A stretch of 64,000 nucleotides of DNA. Origin: Thermohalobaculum sp963721105 (GTDB taxonomy: Bacteria; Pseudomonadota; Alphaproteobacteria; Rhodobacterales; Rhodobacteraceae). The number at the start of each line of letters is the position of its first letter. Position 1 is the stretch's first letter. Location of the stretch: NCBI GenBank assembly GCA_963721105.1, contig CAVRHY010000013.1:1-64000 (forward strand), given 5' to 3'. The notes beneath the pieces were generated by a model that had not been told where the DNA came from, searched no databases, and was given only the letters and a program-made list of their open reading frames with translations. A program made the translations under genes and the position numbers. Below, piece after piece: positions 8,393 through 17,854 of the stretch.

Positions 8393-9520
8393 TCAGCGCT
8401 TGTAGCCCGGTGTCGTGAACGGCAGCTCGGCGACGGTGACGGGCAGCCGCTTGCCGCGCACCTCGGCGAACAGCCGTGTGCCGGGTTCCGCCTGTGCGGC
8501 GGGCACGTAGCCCATCGCCACCGGCCCCTCGACGGTCGGCCCGTACACGCCCGAGGTGACGGTGCCGATCGGCGCGTCCTCCGCCTCCAGGTGGAGGGTC
8601 GCTCCGGCGCGCACCGGCGCGCGGCCCTCGGCGCGCAGCCCGACGCGGCGGCGCGGCGCGCCATCCTCCAGCTGCGCCAGGATGACGTCGGCGCCCGGGA
8701 ACCCGCCTTCCCGCTCGCCGCCGCGGCGGCGCACCTTCTGGATCGCCCAGGTCAGCGCCGCCTCGACCGGCGTCGTCGTCTCGTCGATGTCGTTGCCATA
8801 GAGGCAGAGCCCGGCCTCGAGCCGCAGCGAATCGCGCGCGCCAAGGCCCACCGGCTGCACCGCCTCGTGCGCAAGCAGCGCCCTGGCGAAGGCTTCGGCG
8901 CGCGCAGTCGGCACCGAGATCTCGAACCCGTCCTCGCCCGTGTAGCCCGAGCGCGAGACGATGCAGCGGCTACCCTCGAAGCCGATCTCGGTTACGTCCA
9001 TGAAGCGCATGTCGCAGACCTCCGGCGACAGCGAGGCCAGCGCCTCCTCGGCGCGCGGCCCCTGCAGCGCGACCAGCGCGCGGTCCAACCGCTCCAGCTC
9101 GCAACAGTCGGCCATGACCATGTGCATGTGCTCGACATCGGCGTCCTTGCGCGACGCGTTGACGACCAGGAACAGGTGGTCGCCGCGGTTGGCGATCATC
9201 AGGTCGTCCAGGATGCCGCCCGCCTTGTTGGTGAAGAAGGCATAGCGCTGCCGCCCCGGCTTCAGCCCCAGCACGTCGACGGGGACGATCCGCTCCAGCG
9301 CATGCGCGGCCTGTTCGACGTCGCCACCGCGCGGGTGAAGGCAGACCTGCCCCATGTGGCTGACGTCGAACAGGCCCGCGGCGGCGCGGGTGTGCTGGTG
9401 CTCCTTCATCACGCCGGCCGCGTACTGCACCGGCATCGAGTAGCCGGCGAACGGCACCATGCGCGCGCCCAGCCGGTGGTGTAGCGCGTCCAGCGGGGTC
9501 GTCTTCAGCGGTTCAGCCAT
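8393..9520 (-). CDS. gcvT: Glycine cleavage system aminomethyltransferase, T protein
   Basis: A 375-residue folate-dependent aminomethyltransferase. It releases ammonia and transfers the methylene group from GcvH to tetrahydrofolate. Family landmarks are MVPFAGYSMPVQY near the N-terminus, GLFDVSHMGQV, SRSGYTGEDGFEI and the GLGARDSLRLEAGLCLYGND segment. The ATG at 9520 is chosen because GGAGGGCAG lies immediately upstream and the protein then begins MAEPLKTTPLDALH; a longer open frame reaches 9565 without homology. It is the first gene of the operon, about 70 nt after the riboswitch. Confidence 0.96.
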   Translation of the reverse strand: MAEPLKTTPLDALHHRLGARMVPFAGYSMPVQYAAGVMKEHQHTRAAAGLFDVSHMGQVCLHPRGGDVEQAAHALERIVPVDVLGLKPGRQRYAFFTNKAGGILDDLMIANRGDHLFLVVNASRKDADVEHMHMVMADCCELERLDRALVALQGPRAEEALASLSPEVCDMRFMDVTEIGFEGSRCIVSRSGYTGEDGFEISVPTARAEAFARALLAHEAVQPVGLGARDSLRLEAGLCLYGNDIDETTTPVEAALTWAIQKVRRRGGEREGGFPGADVILAQLEDGAPRRRVGLRAEGRAPVRAGATLHLEAEDAPIGTVTSGVYGPTVEGPVAMGYVPAAQAEPGTRLFAEVRGKRLPVTVAELPFTTPGYKR

Positions 9521-9590
9521 CTGCCCTCCCGGAACGCCGGGCCCGAACGCGGGATGGCCCGGCACGGCCGGTTCCCCGGTCCCGCGCCCC

Positions 9591-9755
9591 CTCTGTCCCT
9601 TCGCCTGAGAGAATTATCCCGTCGGCGGGTGCTGCCGCACCTCTCTCCAGAGTCTCGGTCCCGCCGGTCCTGGTGCCTGAGCGTTTCCGGGGCGGTTGCG
9701 CCTTCGGCGCCGGCCCCACCTTTGCCTGAGGGGGCCGGTCTCTCCCGGACGGGAT
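9591..9755 (-). promoter_or_regulatory. Tandem glycine riboswitch upstream of gcvT
   Basis: On the minus strand two aptamer-like units follow each other. The first has CGGGAGAGACCGG, the GCCGAAGGCGCAA core and CGCTCAGGCACCAGGACC. The second has CTCTGGAGAGAGGTG, a GCCGACGGGATAA core and TCTCTCAGGCGAAGGGACAG. These are the conserved elements of the glycine riboswitch, usually two aptamers feeding one expression platform. The spacing to the gcvT ATG is about 70 nt. In known cases glycine binding activates gcv expression; that outcome here is inferred from the family. Confidence 0.93.
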
Positions 9756-9855
9756 AGAGCGAGGCTAGCCGGGCCGCGCGAGGCTGGCAAGGGGCCGCAA
9801 TCCTTCCGGACGGACACGGTCGGCGGCGCCTTCCCCGAACGGCCGCAGACCGCGC

Positions 9856-12800
9856 CTACTCGGCCCCGGCCAGCAGCGCCGTGTTGCCGCCGGCCGCGGT
9901 CGTGTCGATGCAGATCGCCCGCTCGTGCCAGTATTCCCACGGCACGATATGGTCGCGGATCAGCCGCACGATGGGGCCGTCGCGGGCCGCCAGCGCGCGC
10001 AGCAGCGCCTGCGCCGTCGCGGCATCGCCTGCCCAGGCGACCACGGCGACCGGCAACGCCGCGGCGTCCTCGGCCGAGAGGGCCCCGTCTATGGCGGCGA
10101 AGGGCAGGCCGCATTCGCCCAGCGGCGCCAGCAGCCGCCCGGCATCCGGCGCCACCGCCACGACCGGGTTGCCGGCGGCCAGCGCCTGCACCGCCTGGTC
10201 AAGCAGCGCCTCGCCCGGCCCCAGCGCCAGCACCGGCCCGCGCGGAACCAGCCGGTAGCGGTTCGATTCGCCTGTCGGTCCGGGCAGGTCGATCGGGCCG
10301 GGGTCCAGCGCCGCGGCCGCCGACATCGCCTCGGCCGCGCGCCCGCGCAGGGACGCACGCAGCGCCGTTATGCGGTCGCGCCGCCCCTCGCTCGGCTCGT
10401 CCAGCTGCGCGAGGGCCTGGCTGACGACACCGCGCTCGACGGTGGTCCCGCCCGGCGGGGCGGCTGGTCCGGCGCCGCCCGCGCGCCGCGCGTCGGCGCA
10501 TGCACGAAGCCGTTCAGGTACAGTGGCCCGCCCGCCTTCGGCCCGGTGCCGCTCAAGCCCTCGCCGCCGAAGGGCTGCGAGCCGACCACCGCGCCGATCT
10601 GGTTGCGGTTGACGTAGACATTGCCGCAATGCACCCGGTCGACGATGTGCTGCACCCGCGCATCGACCCGCGTGTGCAGCCCGAAGGTCAGCCCGTAGCC
10701 CTTGGCGTTGACCGCCTCGACCACGCCGTCGATCGCCTCGGCGTCGAAGCGCGCGACGTGCAGCACCGGCCCGAAGATCTCGCGCTCCATCGCCTCGATG
10801 CCGCGCACGCGGAAGACCTGGCGGCGCCAGGAAATGCCCGGCCGCCGGCGCCTCGATCCGGTGCAGCAGCCGGCCCTCGGCCTCCATCCGCGCGCAGTAG
10901 TCCGCGATCCCCTGATGCGCCTCGGCGTCGATCAGCGGCCCGACATCGCGTCGACAGCTGCCACGGGTCGCCGACCGTCAGCGCGTCCATCGCGCCGAAC
11001 AGCATCTCCAGGAACCGCTCCTCGACGTCGCGCTGGACATAGAGCACCCGCAGCGCCGAGCAGCGCTGCCCGGCCGACTGGAAGGCCGAGGCGACGATAT
11101 CGCGCACCGCCTGCTCGGGCAGCGCGGTCGAATCGACGATCATCGCGTTCATGCCGCCGGTCTCGGCGATCAGCGCGGCGTCGGGCGAGGTCTCGGCCAG
11201 CTGCCGGTCGATCGCCTGCGCCACCTCGCCCGAGCCGGTGAAGGCGACGCCGCCCAGCCCCGGCAGCGCCGTCAGCGGCCGTCCGACCGTCGGCCCGTCG
11301 CCCGGCAGCAGGTGCAGCACGTCCTCGGGCACGCCGGCCTCGTGCAGCAGCGCCACGGCGCGCGCGGCGATCAGCGGCGTCTGCTCGGCCGGCTTGGCCA
11401 GCACGGCGTTGCCGGTGACCAGCGCCGCCGAGACCTGCCCGGTGAAGATCGCCAGCGGGAAGTTCCACGGCGAGATGCAGGCGAAGACGCCGCGCGGCGT
11501 CCGCTCGCCCGCCATCCGCGCGCCGCGCCGCGTAGTAGCGCAGGAAGTCGCAGGCCTCGCGCACCTCGGCCACGCCGTCGGCCCAGTTCTTGCCGGCCTC
11601 GCGGCAGGCCAGCGCCATCAGCTCGGGCGCGTGCTCCTCGTAGAGATCGGCGGCGCTGCTCCAGCGCCGCCGCGCGCGCCTCCGACGCCGGCGCCGGCCC
11701 AGCCCGGCTGCGCCGCCTGCGCCGCCGCGAACGCCGCCTCGATGTCCGCCGGCGCGGCCTCGTGGACCACGCCGACCACGTCGTCCGGGTCGGCCGGGAT
11801 TGTGCAGCGGCCGCGAGCGGCCGCGCCGGGTCGCCCGCCGCCCAGTGGTGGTGCCGGAAGCGCCCGCGCGCCGCCTCCAGCGCGGCGACCGTCGACCGGG
11901 TCGGCGATATCCCAGCCCTTCGCGTTCGTCCGCAGCGGCTGGAAGATGTCGCGCGGCCGGGCGATCGCCGGGTTCGCCTGCGCCGCCTGTCCGCTCGAGC
12001 GCGTCGAACGGGTCGCGGGCGATCTCCTCCGGGCTGACGCTCTCGTCGACGATCTGGTGGACGAAGCTGGAGTTCGCGCCGTTCTCCAGCAGCCGGCGCA
12101 CCAGGTAGGCCAGCAGGTCGCGATGCGCGCCGACCGGCGCGTAGATGCGGCAGCGCGTGCCCTCGCGCGCCATCACCGTGTCGTGCAGCGCCTCGCCCAT
12201 GCCGTGCAGGCGCTGGAACTCGAAGGCCGCCTTGTCGTTCGTCATCGCCAGCACGGCGCTGACGGTGTGCGCGTTGTGGGTGGCGAACTGCGGATAGATG
12301 CGGTCGGTCATGCCCAGCAGCTTTCGCGCGCAGGCGATGTAGCTGACGTCGGTGTGCGCCTTGCGCGTGAAGACCGGGAACCCGTCCAGCCCCAGCACCT
12401 GGGCGCGCTTGATCTCGGTGTCCCAGTAGGCGCCCTTGACCAGCCGCACCATGATGCGCCGGTCGAGCCGCCCGGCCAGCGCGTAGAGCCAGTCGATGAC
12501 GTGCGCCGCGCGCGGCCCGTAGGCCTGCACGACGACGCCGAACCCGTCCCAGCCGGCCAGCGAGGGGTCCGACAGCACCGCCTCGATCACGTCGAGCGAC
12601 AGGTCCAGCCGGTCCGCTTCCTCGGCGTCGATGTTGAAGCCCATCCGCGCCTGCGCCGCCGAGCGCGGCCAGCTGCAGCACGCGCGCCACCATCTCGGGC
12701 AGCATCGCCGTCGCGGTGTGCCGTATTCATAGCGCGGGTGCAGCGCCGACAGCTTGACGCTGATGCCCGGATTGTCGGCGATCTCGGTCCGACTTCGCCC

Positions 12801-13496
12801 GCGCCGCCAGCGTCGCGATGGCGCCGGCATAGGCGCCGAGATAGCGCTCGGCGTCGGCGTGCGTCTTCGCCGCCTCGCCCAGCATGTCGTAGGTGTAGGT
12901 GTAGCCCTTCGCCTCCATGTCGCGCCCGCGCCGCACCGCCTCGGCGATGTCGCGGCCCAGCACGAACTGCGCGCCCATCTCGCGCATGGCGCGGCTGACG
13001 GCGACGCGCACCACCGGCTCGCCCAGCCGCCGCACCAGCCCGTGCAGCGTCGCCGGTCAGCCCGCGCCCCTCGCGCTCGTCGATGACCTGGCCCGTCAGC
13101 ATCAGCGCCCAGGTCGAGGCGTTGACCAGCGACGAGGACGCGCGCCCCAGATGCGCGCCCCAGTCGTGCGGCGCTGATCTTGTCCTGGATCAGCTCGTCG
13201 ATCGTCTCGGCGTCCGGCACGCGCAGCAGCGCCTCGGCCAGGCACATCAGCGCGACGCCCTCGCGCGTCGAGAGCCCGTACTCGGCCAGGAACTCCTCCA
13301 TCAGCCCGGGGTCCGAGCCGCCGCGCACCGCGCGCACCAGCCCGGCCGCCTTGTCGCCGATGGCCTCCCGCGCGCCGGGATCCAGCGCCGCCAGCGTCGC
13401 CAGCCGCGCCATCGCCGCCGGCTCTTCCTCAAGGTATGCCGCGCGCAGGCGGTCCCGGATCGGCTGAATCGGCCCGGTATCCATCTCGGCGTCCAT
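9856..13496 (-). pseudogene. putA: Proline dehydrogenase / P5C dehydrogenase PutA, multiply frameshifted
   Basis: Read piecewise in three frames this stretch encodes a PutA of about 1210 residues. The proline dehydrogenase barrel shows NPGISVKLSALHPRYEY, VRLVKGAYWDTEIKRAQ and FATHNAHTVSAVLAM. The P5C dehydrogenase domain shows ISPWNFPLAIFTGQ, the catalytic glutamate in IAETGGMNAM and the cysteine in SAGQRCSALR. PutA oxidises proline to glutamate. The ATG at 13496 follows GGGAGGGAGG. At least twelve frame changes are needed, near 13172, 13050, 12790, 12722, 12660, 11995, 11895, 11820, 11680, 11520, 10955, 10835 and 10470, although the motifs between them remain excellent. This is recent decay or a poorly called stretch of assembly. 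Confidence 0.85.
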
Positions 13497-13617
13497 CTCG
13501 GCCTCCCTCCCGGCTTTGCGATCACCATATAGCAGAACGCGGCGCCGCGTCGCCCGCTTGCCGGCGCCGTCACGCCCGCTATGATGCCGGCCGCGCGCCA
13601 GCCATGGAGACCCAGCG

Positions 13618-13872
13618 TTGAAGACACCTGCGCCGAAGACCGACGTCCGGAGGAACCGCCAGCCTTCGGCGGTCGACGCCCCGCCGATCGGCCAGCCCGC
13701 CGTCGACGTGCCCGAGACCGAGGCGGTGCATAGCCGCACGATCTCGTGCGATGGCGGCGAGGGTGCGCTCGGCCATCCGCGCGTCTGGATGACGATCCCC
13801 GAGCAGGGCTTCGTCGATTGCGGCTACTGCGACAAGCGGTTCATCCTGGCCGAGGGCGCCGACGACCACTGA
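13618..13872 (+). CDS. CHCC-type zinc-finger protein
   Basis: An 84-residue protein whose C-terminal half (ISCDGGEGALGHPRVWM, then FVDCGYCDKRF) carries the C-H-C-C pattern of the zf-CHCC domain. That domain is shared with the mitochondrial complex I subunit NDUFS6 and is common as a stand-alone small protein in alphaproteobacteria. The start is a TTG at 13618 with GGAGA upstream; no in-frame ATG lies before the conserved part. A role in iron-sulfur or complex I assembly is plausible from the eukaryotic relative but is inference. It is divergent from putA. Confidence 0.8.
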   Translation: MKTPAPKTDVRRNRQPSAVDAPPIGQPAVDVPETEAVHSRTISCDGGEGALGHPRVWMTIPEQGFVDCGYCDKRFILAEGADDH

Positions 13873-13958
13873 GGCGACCGCCTGCCCGACAGCTCCTGAC
13901 CGCCAAGCGCCTCTGATCCGCCAGCCCAACGCAAGCCAGCGCCGGAGAACCGCGGCCC

Positions 13959-14387
13959 ATGCCCGACTTGCCCGCCGATTCCCGCGCCGCCGCCGACTCG
14001 CGCGCCGTCCGTGGCGCTCCGACCGGCGAGATCACCCTGCAATCCGTCCCGCTCCCGGCCGATTCGAACGCCAACGGCGACATTTTCGGCGGCTGGCTGA
14101 TGAGCCAGATGGACCTCGGCGCCTCAGTCCTCGCGCGTCGGCGCGCGAAGGGCCGCGTCGCCACGGTCGCCGTTGACGCCATGCAGTTCCACCAGCCCGT
14201 CAAGATCGGCGACGTCGTCGCGATCCATGCCGACATGCAGCGCGAGGGCCGCAGCTCCATGCGCATCGGCATCGAGGTCTGGGTCACGCGCGTCCCCGAC
14301 GAGACGCCGATCAAGGTGACGCAGGCGGTCTTCACCTTCGTCGCCATCGACGACGACGGGCGGTCGCGGCCGCTGCCGGCCGGCTGA
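13959..14387 (+). CDS. yciA: YciA-type acyl-CoA thioesterase
   Basis: A 142-residue hotdog-fold thioesterase that hydrolyses acyl-CoA to free acid and CoA. The hotdog helix signature with its conserved asparagine, glycine and aspartates is visible in DSNANGDIFGGWLMSQMD (about residues 37-54), followed by VATVAVDAMQFHQPVKIGD. The first 25 residues are low-complexity and not conserved. The stop overlaps the start of the next gene (TGATG), suggesting coupled translation with the Nudix hydrolase. Family hexamers act on a broad range of acyl-CoAs; the substrate here cannot be predicted. Confidence 0.88.
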   Translation: MPDLPADSRAAADSRAVRGAPTGEITLQSVPLPADSNANGDIFGGWLMSQMDLGASVLARRRAKGRVATVAVDAMQFHQPVKIGDVVAIHADMQREGRSSMRIGIEVWVTRVPDETPIKVTQAVFTFVAIDDDGRSRPLPAG

Positions 14388-14854
14388 TGCGCCGCTCGCT
14401 GGTTCAGCTCGCCTACAGGCGGGTCCTGTTCCCGGCCCGGCGGACCTTCTACCGGATCTTCAAACCGAAGACCTACGGCGTGAAGGTCGTGATCCGGGAC
14501 GCGCAATTCGGCCGGATCCTCGTGGTGCGCCACTGCTACGGCGATCCGGATATCTGGCACATCCCCGGCGGCGGCTACCGGCCCTCGCGCGAGACCGCCG
14601 AGGATGCCGCCCGCCGCGAGATCCGCGAGGAGCTCTCGGTCCGGATCGCCGGTCTCTCCCACCTCGGCGAGTACCGGACCAGCGCCTGCGGCAATCGGGA
14701 CACGGCGCAGATCTTCCTGGCGAGCGTCAGCGCGCCCGATATCCGGATGAGCCCGGAGCTTTCCGAATACCGCTGGGTGGATCGGCAGGAGATCCTCGAC
14801 ACCCTGCCGATCTACGGCATCACCCGCCACGCGCTCTCGCTTGTCGAGGACTGA
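14387..14854 (+). CDS. Nudix hydrolase
   Basis: A 155-residue protein with a Nudix box at about residues 62-84: GGYRPSRE, then AARREIREELSV. The catalytic REXXEE glutamates are intact, while the last positions (LS) depart from the usual GU. The family hydrolyses nucleoside diphosphate derivatives; the N-terminal RVLFPARRTFYRIFKPKTYG segment is typical of a group of membrane-proximal Nudix proteins in alphaproteobacteria. The substrate is unknown. Its ATG overlaps the yciA stop. Confidence 0.85.
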   Translation: MRRSLVQLAYRRVLFPARRTFYRIFKPKTYGVKVVIRDAQFGRILVVRHCYGDPDIWHIPGGGYRPSRETAEDAARREIREELSVRIAGLSHLGEYRTSACGNRDTAQIFLASVSAPDIRMSPELSEYRWVDRQEILDTLPIYGITRHALSLVED

Positions 14855-14944
14855 TCGCGGTTCGGGACGGCGGGGCGATCCCGCCGTTCCATCGCGGCGC
14901 CGCAAACGCTTGCCCGCCCGCGCGTCGCCGCCTAAACACGGGCC

Positions 14945-15964
14945 ATGACCTGGGCACCCACCACCGCGAACGGCCTCGTTACCGTTATCGGCGGCTCCGG
15001 CTTCGTCGGCCGCTACATCGCGCAGCGCATGGCGCGGCGGGGCTGGCGGGTGCGCGTCGCCTGCCGGCGCCCGAACGAGGCGCTGTTCGTCCAGACCTAC
15101 GGCGTCGTCGGTCAGGTGCTGCCGGTCCAGTGCAACATCCGCGACGAGGAGTCGACGCGCCGCGCCATCATGGGCTCGGACGCCGTCGTCAACTGCGTCG
15201 GCGTGCTCTGGGAGGGCGGCCGCAACCGCTTCGACCCGCTGCATGTCGAGGGCGCCGGCCGCGCCGCGCGCCTCGCGGCCGAGCAGGGCGTCCGGCACTT
15301 CGTCCACGTCTCGGCCATCGGCGCCGACCCGGACAGCCCGGCGCGCTATGGCCAGACCAAGGCGCGCGGCGAGCACGCCGTGCTCGAGGCCTTCCCCGAT
15401 GCCGTCATCCTGCGCCCCTCGATCATCTTCGGGCCGGAGGACGAGTTCTTCAACAAGTTCGCCTCGATGAGCCGCTTCACGCCCGTCCTGCCCGTCGTCG
15501 GCGCCGACACCCACTTCCAGCCCGTCTGGGTCGAGGACGTCGCCGAGGCCGCCGCCCGCGCTGCCGCCGGCGAGGCCGAGCCCGGCGTCTACGAACTCGG
15601 CGGCCCGCAGACCGCGACCTTCCGCGAGCTGATGCAGCTGATGCTGGACGTGATCCGCCGCCGCCGGCTGATCGCGAACATTCCCACGCCGCTCGCCATG
15701 CTACAGGCGCGCGTCCTGCAGCTCACCTCGATCATCGGCCTCCAGCCGATGCTGACGACCGACCAGGTGCGGATGCTGGAGCGCGACAACGTCGTCGACG
15801 AGGGCGCGTGGGGCTTCGCCGAGCTCGGCATCCAGCCGACCGCGATGGAGGCGGTGCTCGAGAGCTATCTCTACGCCTACCGGCGCTATGGCCAGTACGC
15901 CAGCCTGTCCTCGCCCGACGTGGCCGGCGGCCGCCTGCACGAGCAAACGCCCGAGCCGCGCTGA
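14945..15964 (+). CDS. NDUFA9-like NAD(P)-binding complex I-associated protein
   Basis: A 339-residue atypical short-chain dehydrogenase/epimerase-fold protein. The Rossmann motif VIGGSGFVGRYIAQRM sits at residues 14-29 and the middle contains HFVHVSAIGAD and ARYGQTKARGEH, where a Y-x-x-x-K pair survives. The overall arrangement and the C-terminal DQVRMLERDNVV segment match the complex I NDUFA9 subunit family of alphaproteobacteria. Its mitochondrial relative is a structural, NADPH-binding accessory subunit of NADH dehydrogenase. It has no close operon partner; the next gene starts 28 bp downstream. Confidence 0.85.
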   Translation: MTWAPTTANGLVTVIGGSGFVGRYIAQRMARRGWRVRVACRRPNEALFVQTYGVVGQVLPVQCNIRDEESTRRAIMGSDAVVNCVGVLWEGGRNRFDPLHVEGAGRAARLAAEQGVRHFVHVSAIGADPDSPARYGQTKARGEHAVLEAFPDAVILRPSIIFGPEDEFFNKFASMSRFTPVLPVVGADTHFQPVWVEDVAEAAARAAAGEAEPGVYELGGPQTATFRELMQLMLDVIRRRRLIANIPTPLAMLQARVLQLTSIIGLQPMLTTDQVRMLERDNVVDEGAWGFAELGIQPTAMEAVLESYLYAYRRYGQYASLSSPDVAGGRLHEQTPEPR

Positions 15965-15992
15965 CCGCGACCGATCCTGCCAGGGTCTTCCG

Positions 15993-16985
15993 ATGCGCCT
16001 GACCGTCCTCCTCGCCTGCCTCGCCCTGGCGTCCGCGCCCGCCCCGTCGCCGGCGGCCTGCGGCGGCAGCGACATGCTGGCGGCGTTGTCGCAGGACGAC
16101 CCGGCAACGCTCGCCGCCATCGAAGGCCGGGCCGCGGCGGTACCGAACGGCGAGGGCCGGTTCTGGCGCGTCGAGCGGCCCGGCTCAGCGCCCTCGCACC
16201 TGTTCGGCACCTTCCACACCAGCGCGGCCGCCGCCACCGTGCCCGACGCCGCCTGGACGGCGCTGGACGATGCGCGCCTTGCGGTCTTCGAGCTCGACCT
16301 CGACGAACAGGCCGCGACCAAGGCGCGCGTCGCCCGGAATCCGGAACTGGCCTTTGACCGCTCGGCGCCGCCGCTCTCGTCGCGGCTCGACGCCGAGTCC
16401 CTCGCCACCGTCCGCACGGCGCTGACCATGCGCGGCATGCCCGGCGTGCTGTCCGAGCAGATGCGGCCGTGGATGCTGTTCTCGCTGCTTTCTCTGCCGG
16501 TCTGCGAGTTGCAGGCCCAGATGATGGGCGCGCAGGCGCTGGACGCCGCCATGGCGCAGCGCGCGCAGGAGGCCGGCGTCCCGCAGCAAGGGCTCGAAAC
16601 CTTCGACGACGTGATCGACGCCTTTGACCGGATCGGGCCGGACGTGCTGCTGGCCATGCTGACCGGCGGACGCGCGATGCTCGACATCGAGGAAGACAGC
16701 TTCCGCACCGGCCGCGACCTCTATGCCGCCGGCCGGATTGCCGCCATCGCCGCCTTCAGCGCGTGGGTGACCGACCGGTACGCCGGCCCGGGTGCGGCGG
16801 CCTCCATGAACACGGCGCTGGCCGTGCTGCTCGACGACCGCAACGCCGCCTGGCTGCCGACGCTGGAGGACGCGCTGGAAGGCGGCGGCGCCTTCATCGC
16901 CGTTGGCACGCTGCACCTGCCCGGCGAGCACGGCCTGGTCGCGCTGCTGCGCGACCGCGGCTGGACCGTGACGCGTCTGGACTGA
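15993..16985 (+). CDS. TraB/GumN family protein, exported
   Basis: A 330-residue protein with an N-terminal signal peptide (TVLLACLALASAPAP, cleavage near residue 23). The two family motifs are present: HLFGTFHTS at about residue 70 and FIAVGTLHLPGEHGLVALL at the C-terminus, where the paired G-T-x-H elements form the putative metalloprotease-like active site of the TIKI/TraB superfamily. Bacterial members are envelope proteins without an established reaction. The ATG at 15993 gives a proper signal peptide. Confidence 0.85.
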   Translation: MRLTVLLACLALASAPAPSPAACGGSDMLAALSQDDPATLAAIEGRAAAVPNGEGRFWRVERPGSAPSHLFGTFHTSAAAATVPDAAWTALDDARLAVFELDLDEQAATKARVARNPELAFDRSAPPLSSRLDAESLATVRTALTMRGMPGVLSEQMRPWMLFSLLSLPVCELQAQMMGAQALDAAMAQRAQEAGVPQQGLETFDDVIDAFDRIGPDVLLAMLTGGRAMLDIEEDSFRTGRDLYAAGRIAAIAAFSAWVTDRYAGPGAAASMNTALAVLLDDRNAAWLPTLEDALEGGGAFIAVGTLHLPGEHGLVALLRDRGWTVTRLD

Positions 16986-17064
16986 CCCATCCAGCCCACC
17001 ACTACCGCGCTCCGCTCGATTTCCGTGGTGCTAAACGGCGCCGCCCGATCCTCTTCGCTGGAGG

Positions 17065-17098
17065 CGAGGCCCGGCCGTCTCCAACGCGCCGGGCCTCG
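17065..17098 (+). terminator. Perfect 11-bp hairpin between TraB and Nudix genes
   Basis: CGAGGCCCGGC at 17065-17075 is mirrored exactly by GCCGGGCCTCG at 17088-17098, leaving a 12-base loop. It sits 80 bp after the TraB stop and 53 bp before the next start. No T-run follows, so it is at best a non-canonical terminator or a structured 5' leader of the Nudix gene. Confidence 0.35.
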
Positions 17099-17150
17099 GC
17101 AGACACGCGTCCCCCTTGCCCCGCCGCCCGCGGCGCGGCATCTAACATCC

Positions 17151-17771
17151 ATGCCCCTGACCATCGACGATATCGAGGCGGCGGTCGCGCTGTCGCCGCT
17201 GGGCGAGCGGTCGGACTTCGACCTGAACCCGGACGTCAAGGCCGTGCGCCTCGGCCTGCACGAGCAGCGCCGCGCCGCCGTGCTCTGCGGTCTGCGCGAG
17301 CGCGAGGGGCGGCTGCACGTCATCCTGACGCACCGCGCCGGCCATCTGCGCCGGCACGCGGGCCAGGTCGCCTTTCCCGGCGGCCGCGTCGACCCGGAAG
17401 ACAAATCGCCGCGCCACGCCGCGCTGCGCGAAGCCGAGGAGGAGATCGGCCTGCCGCAGGCGCAAGTCCGCGTGCTGGGCGGGCTGGACGAGTACCTGAC
17501 CTCGACCGGCTACCGCGTCACGCCCTTCGTCGGCATCGTGCCACCGGGCTTCGAGCCGCGCCCCGACCCGTCCGAGGTCGACCGCGTCTTCGAGCCGCCG
17601 CTCGACTTCCTGATGGACCCGGCCAACCGCCAGCGCCACCACCACGACCGCAACGGCTACCGCCGTTACTACTACGCGATCCCCTGGCAGGGGAACTACA
17701 TATGGGGCGCCACGGCGGGGATGCTGAAGGGGCTGGCCGACAGGCTCGCGGCGCTGCGAGACGAGCTGTGA
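17151..17771 (+). CDS. NudL-type CoA pyrophosphatase (Nudix)
   Basis: A 206-residue Nudix protein carrying both the Nudix box (GGRVDPEDKSPRHAALRE then AEEEIGL, residues 77-101) and the NuCoA motif directly in front of it (LTHRAGHLRRHAGQVAFPGG), the UPF0035 signature of enzymes that cleave CoA to phosphopantetheine and adenosine diphosphate. The start is placed at the ATG at 17151; a longer open frame reaches 17025 without homology. Its stop overlaps a GTG of the following tRNA nucleotidyltransferase frame (GTGA), so the two genes may be translationally coupled. Confidence 0.9.
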   Translation: MPLTIDDIEAAVALSPLGERSDFDLNPDVKAVRLGLHEQRRAAVLCGLREREGRLHVILTHRAGHLRRHAGQVAFPGGRVDPEDKSPRHAALREAEEEIGLPQAQVRVLGGLDEYLTSTGYRVTPFVGIVPPGFEPRPDPSEVDRVFEPPLDFLMDPANRQRHHHDRNGYRRYYYAIPWQGNYIWGATAGMLKGLADRLAALRDEL

Positions 17772-17854
17772 GCGGTACCGGCCGCGAGGAGGGACCGCCC
17801 TGCCAAGGCCTTCTCGATAATGGCCGCGAGAACGGTCCCGGCGACGGCGACGAC

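Noticed and set aside
10932..13739. One 935-codon frame as a single novel protein
   Set aside because: Only scattered stretches match PutA; the rest is out-of-frame, arginine- and alanine-rich translation of the same gene.
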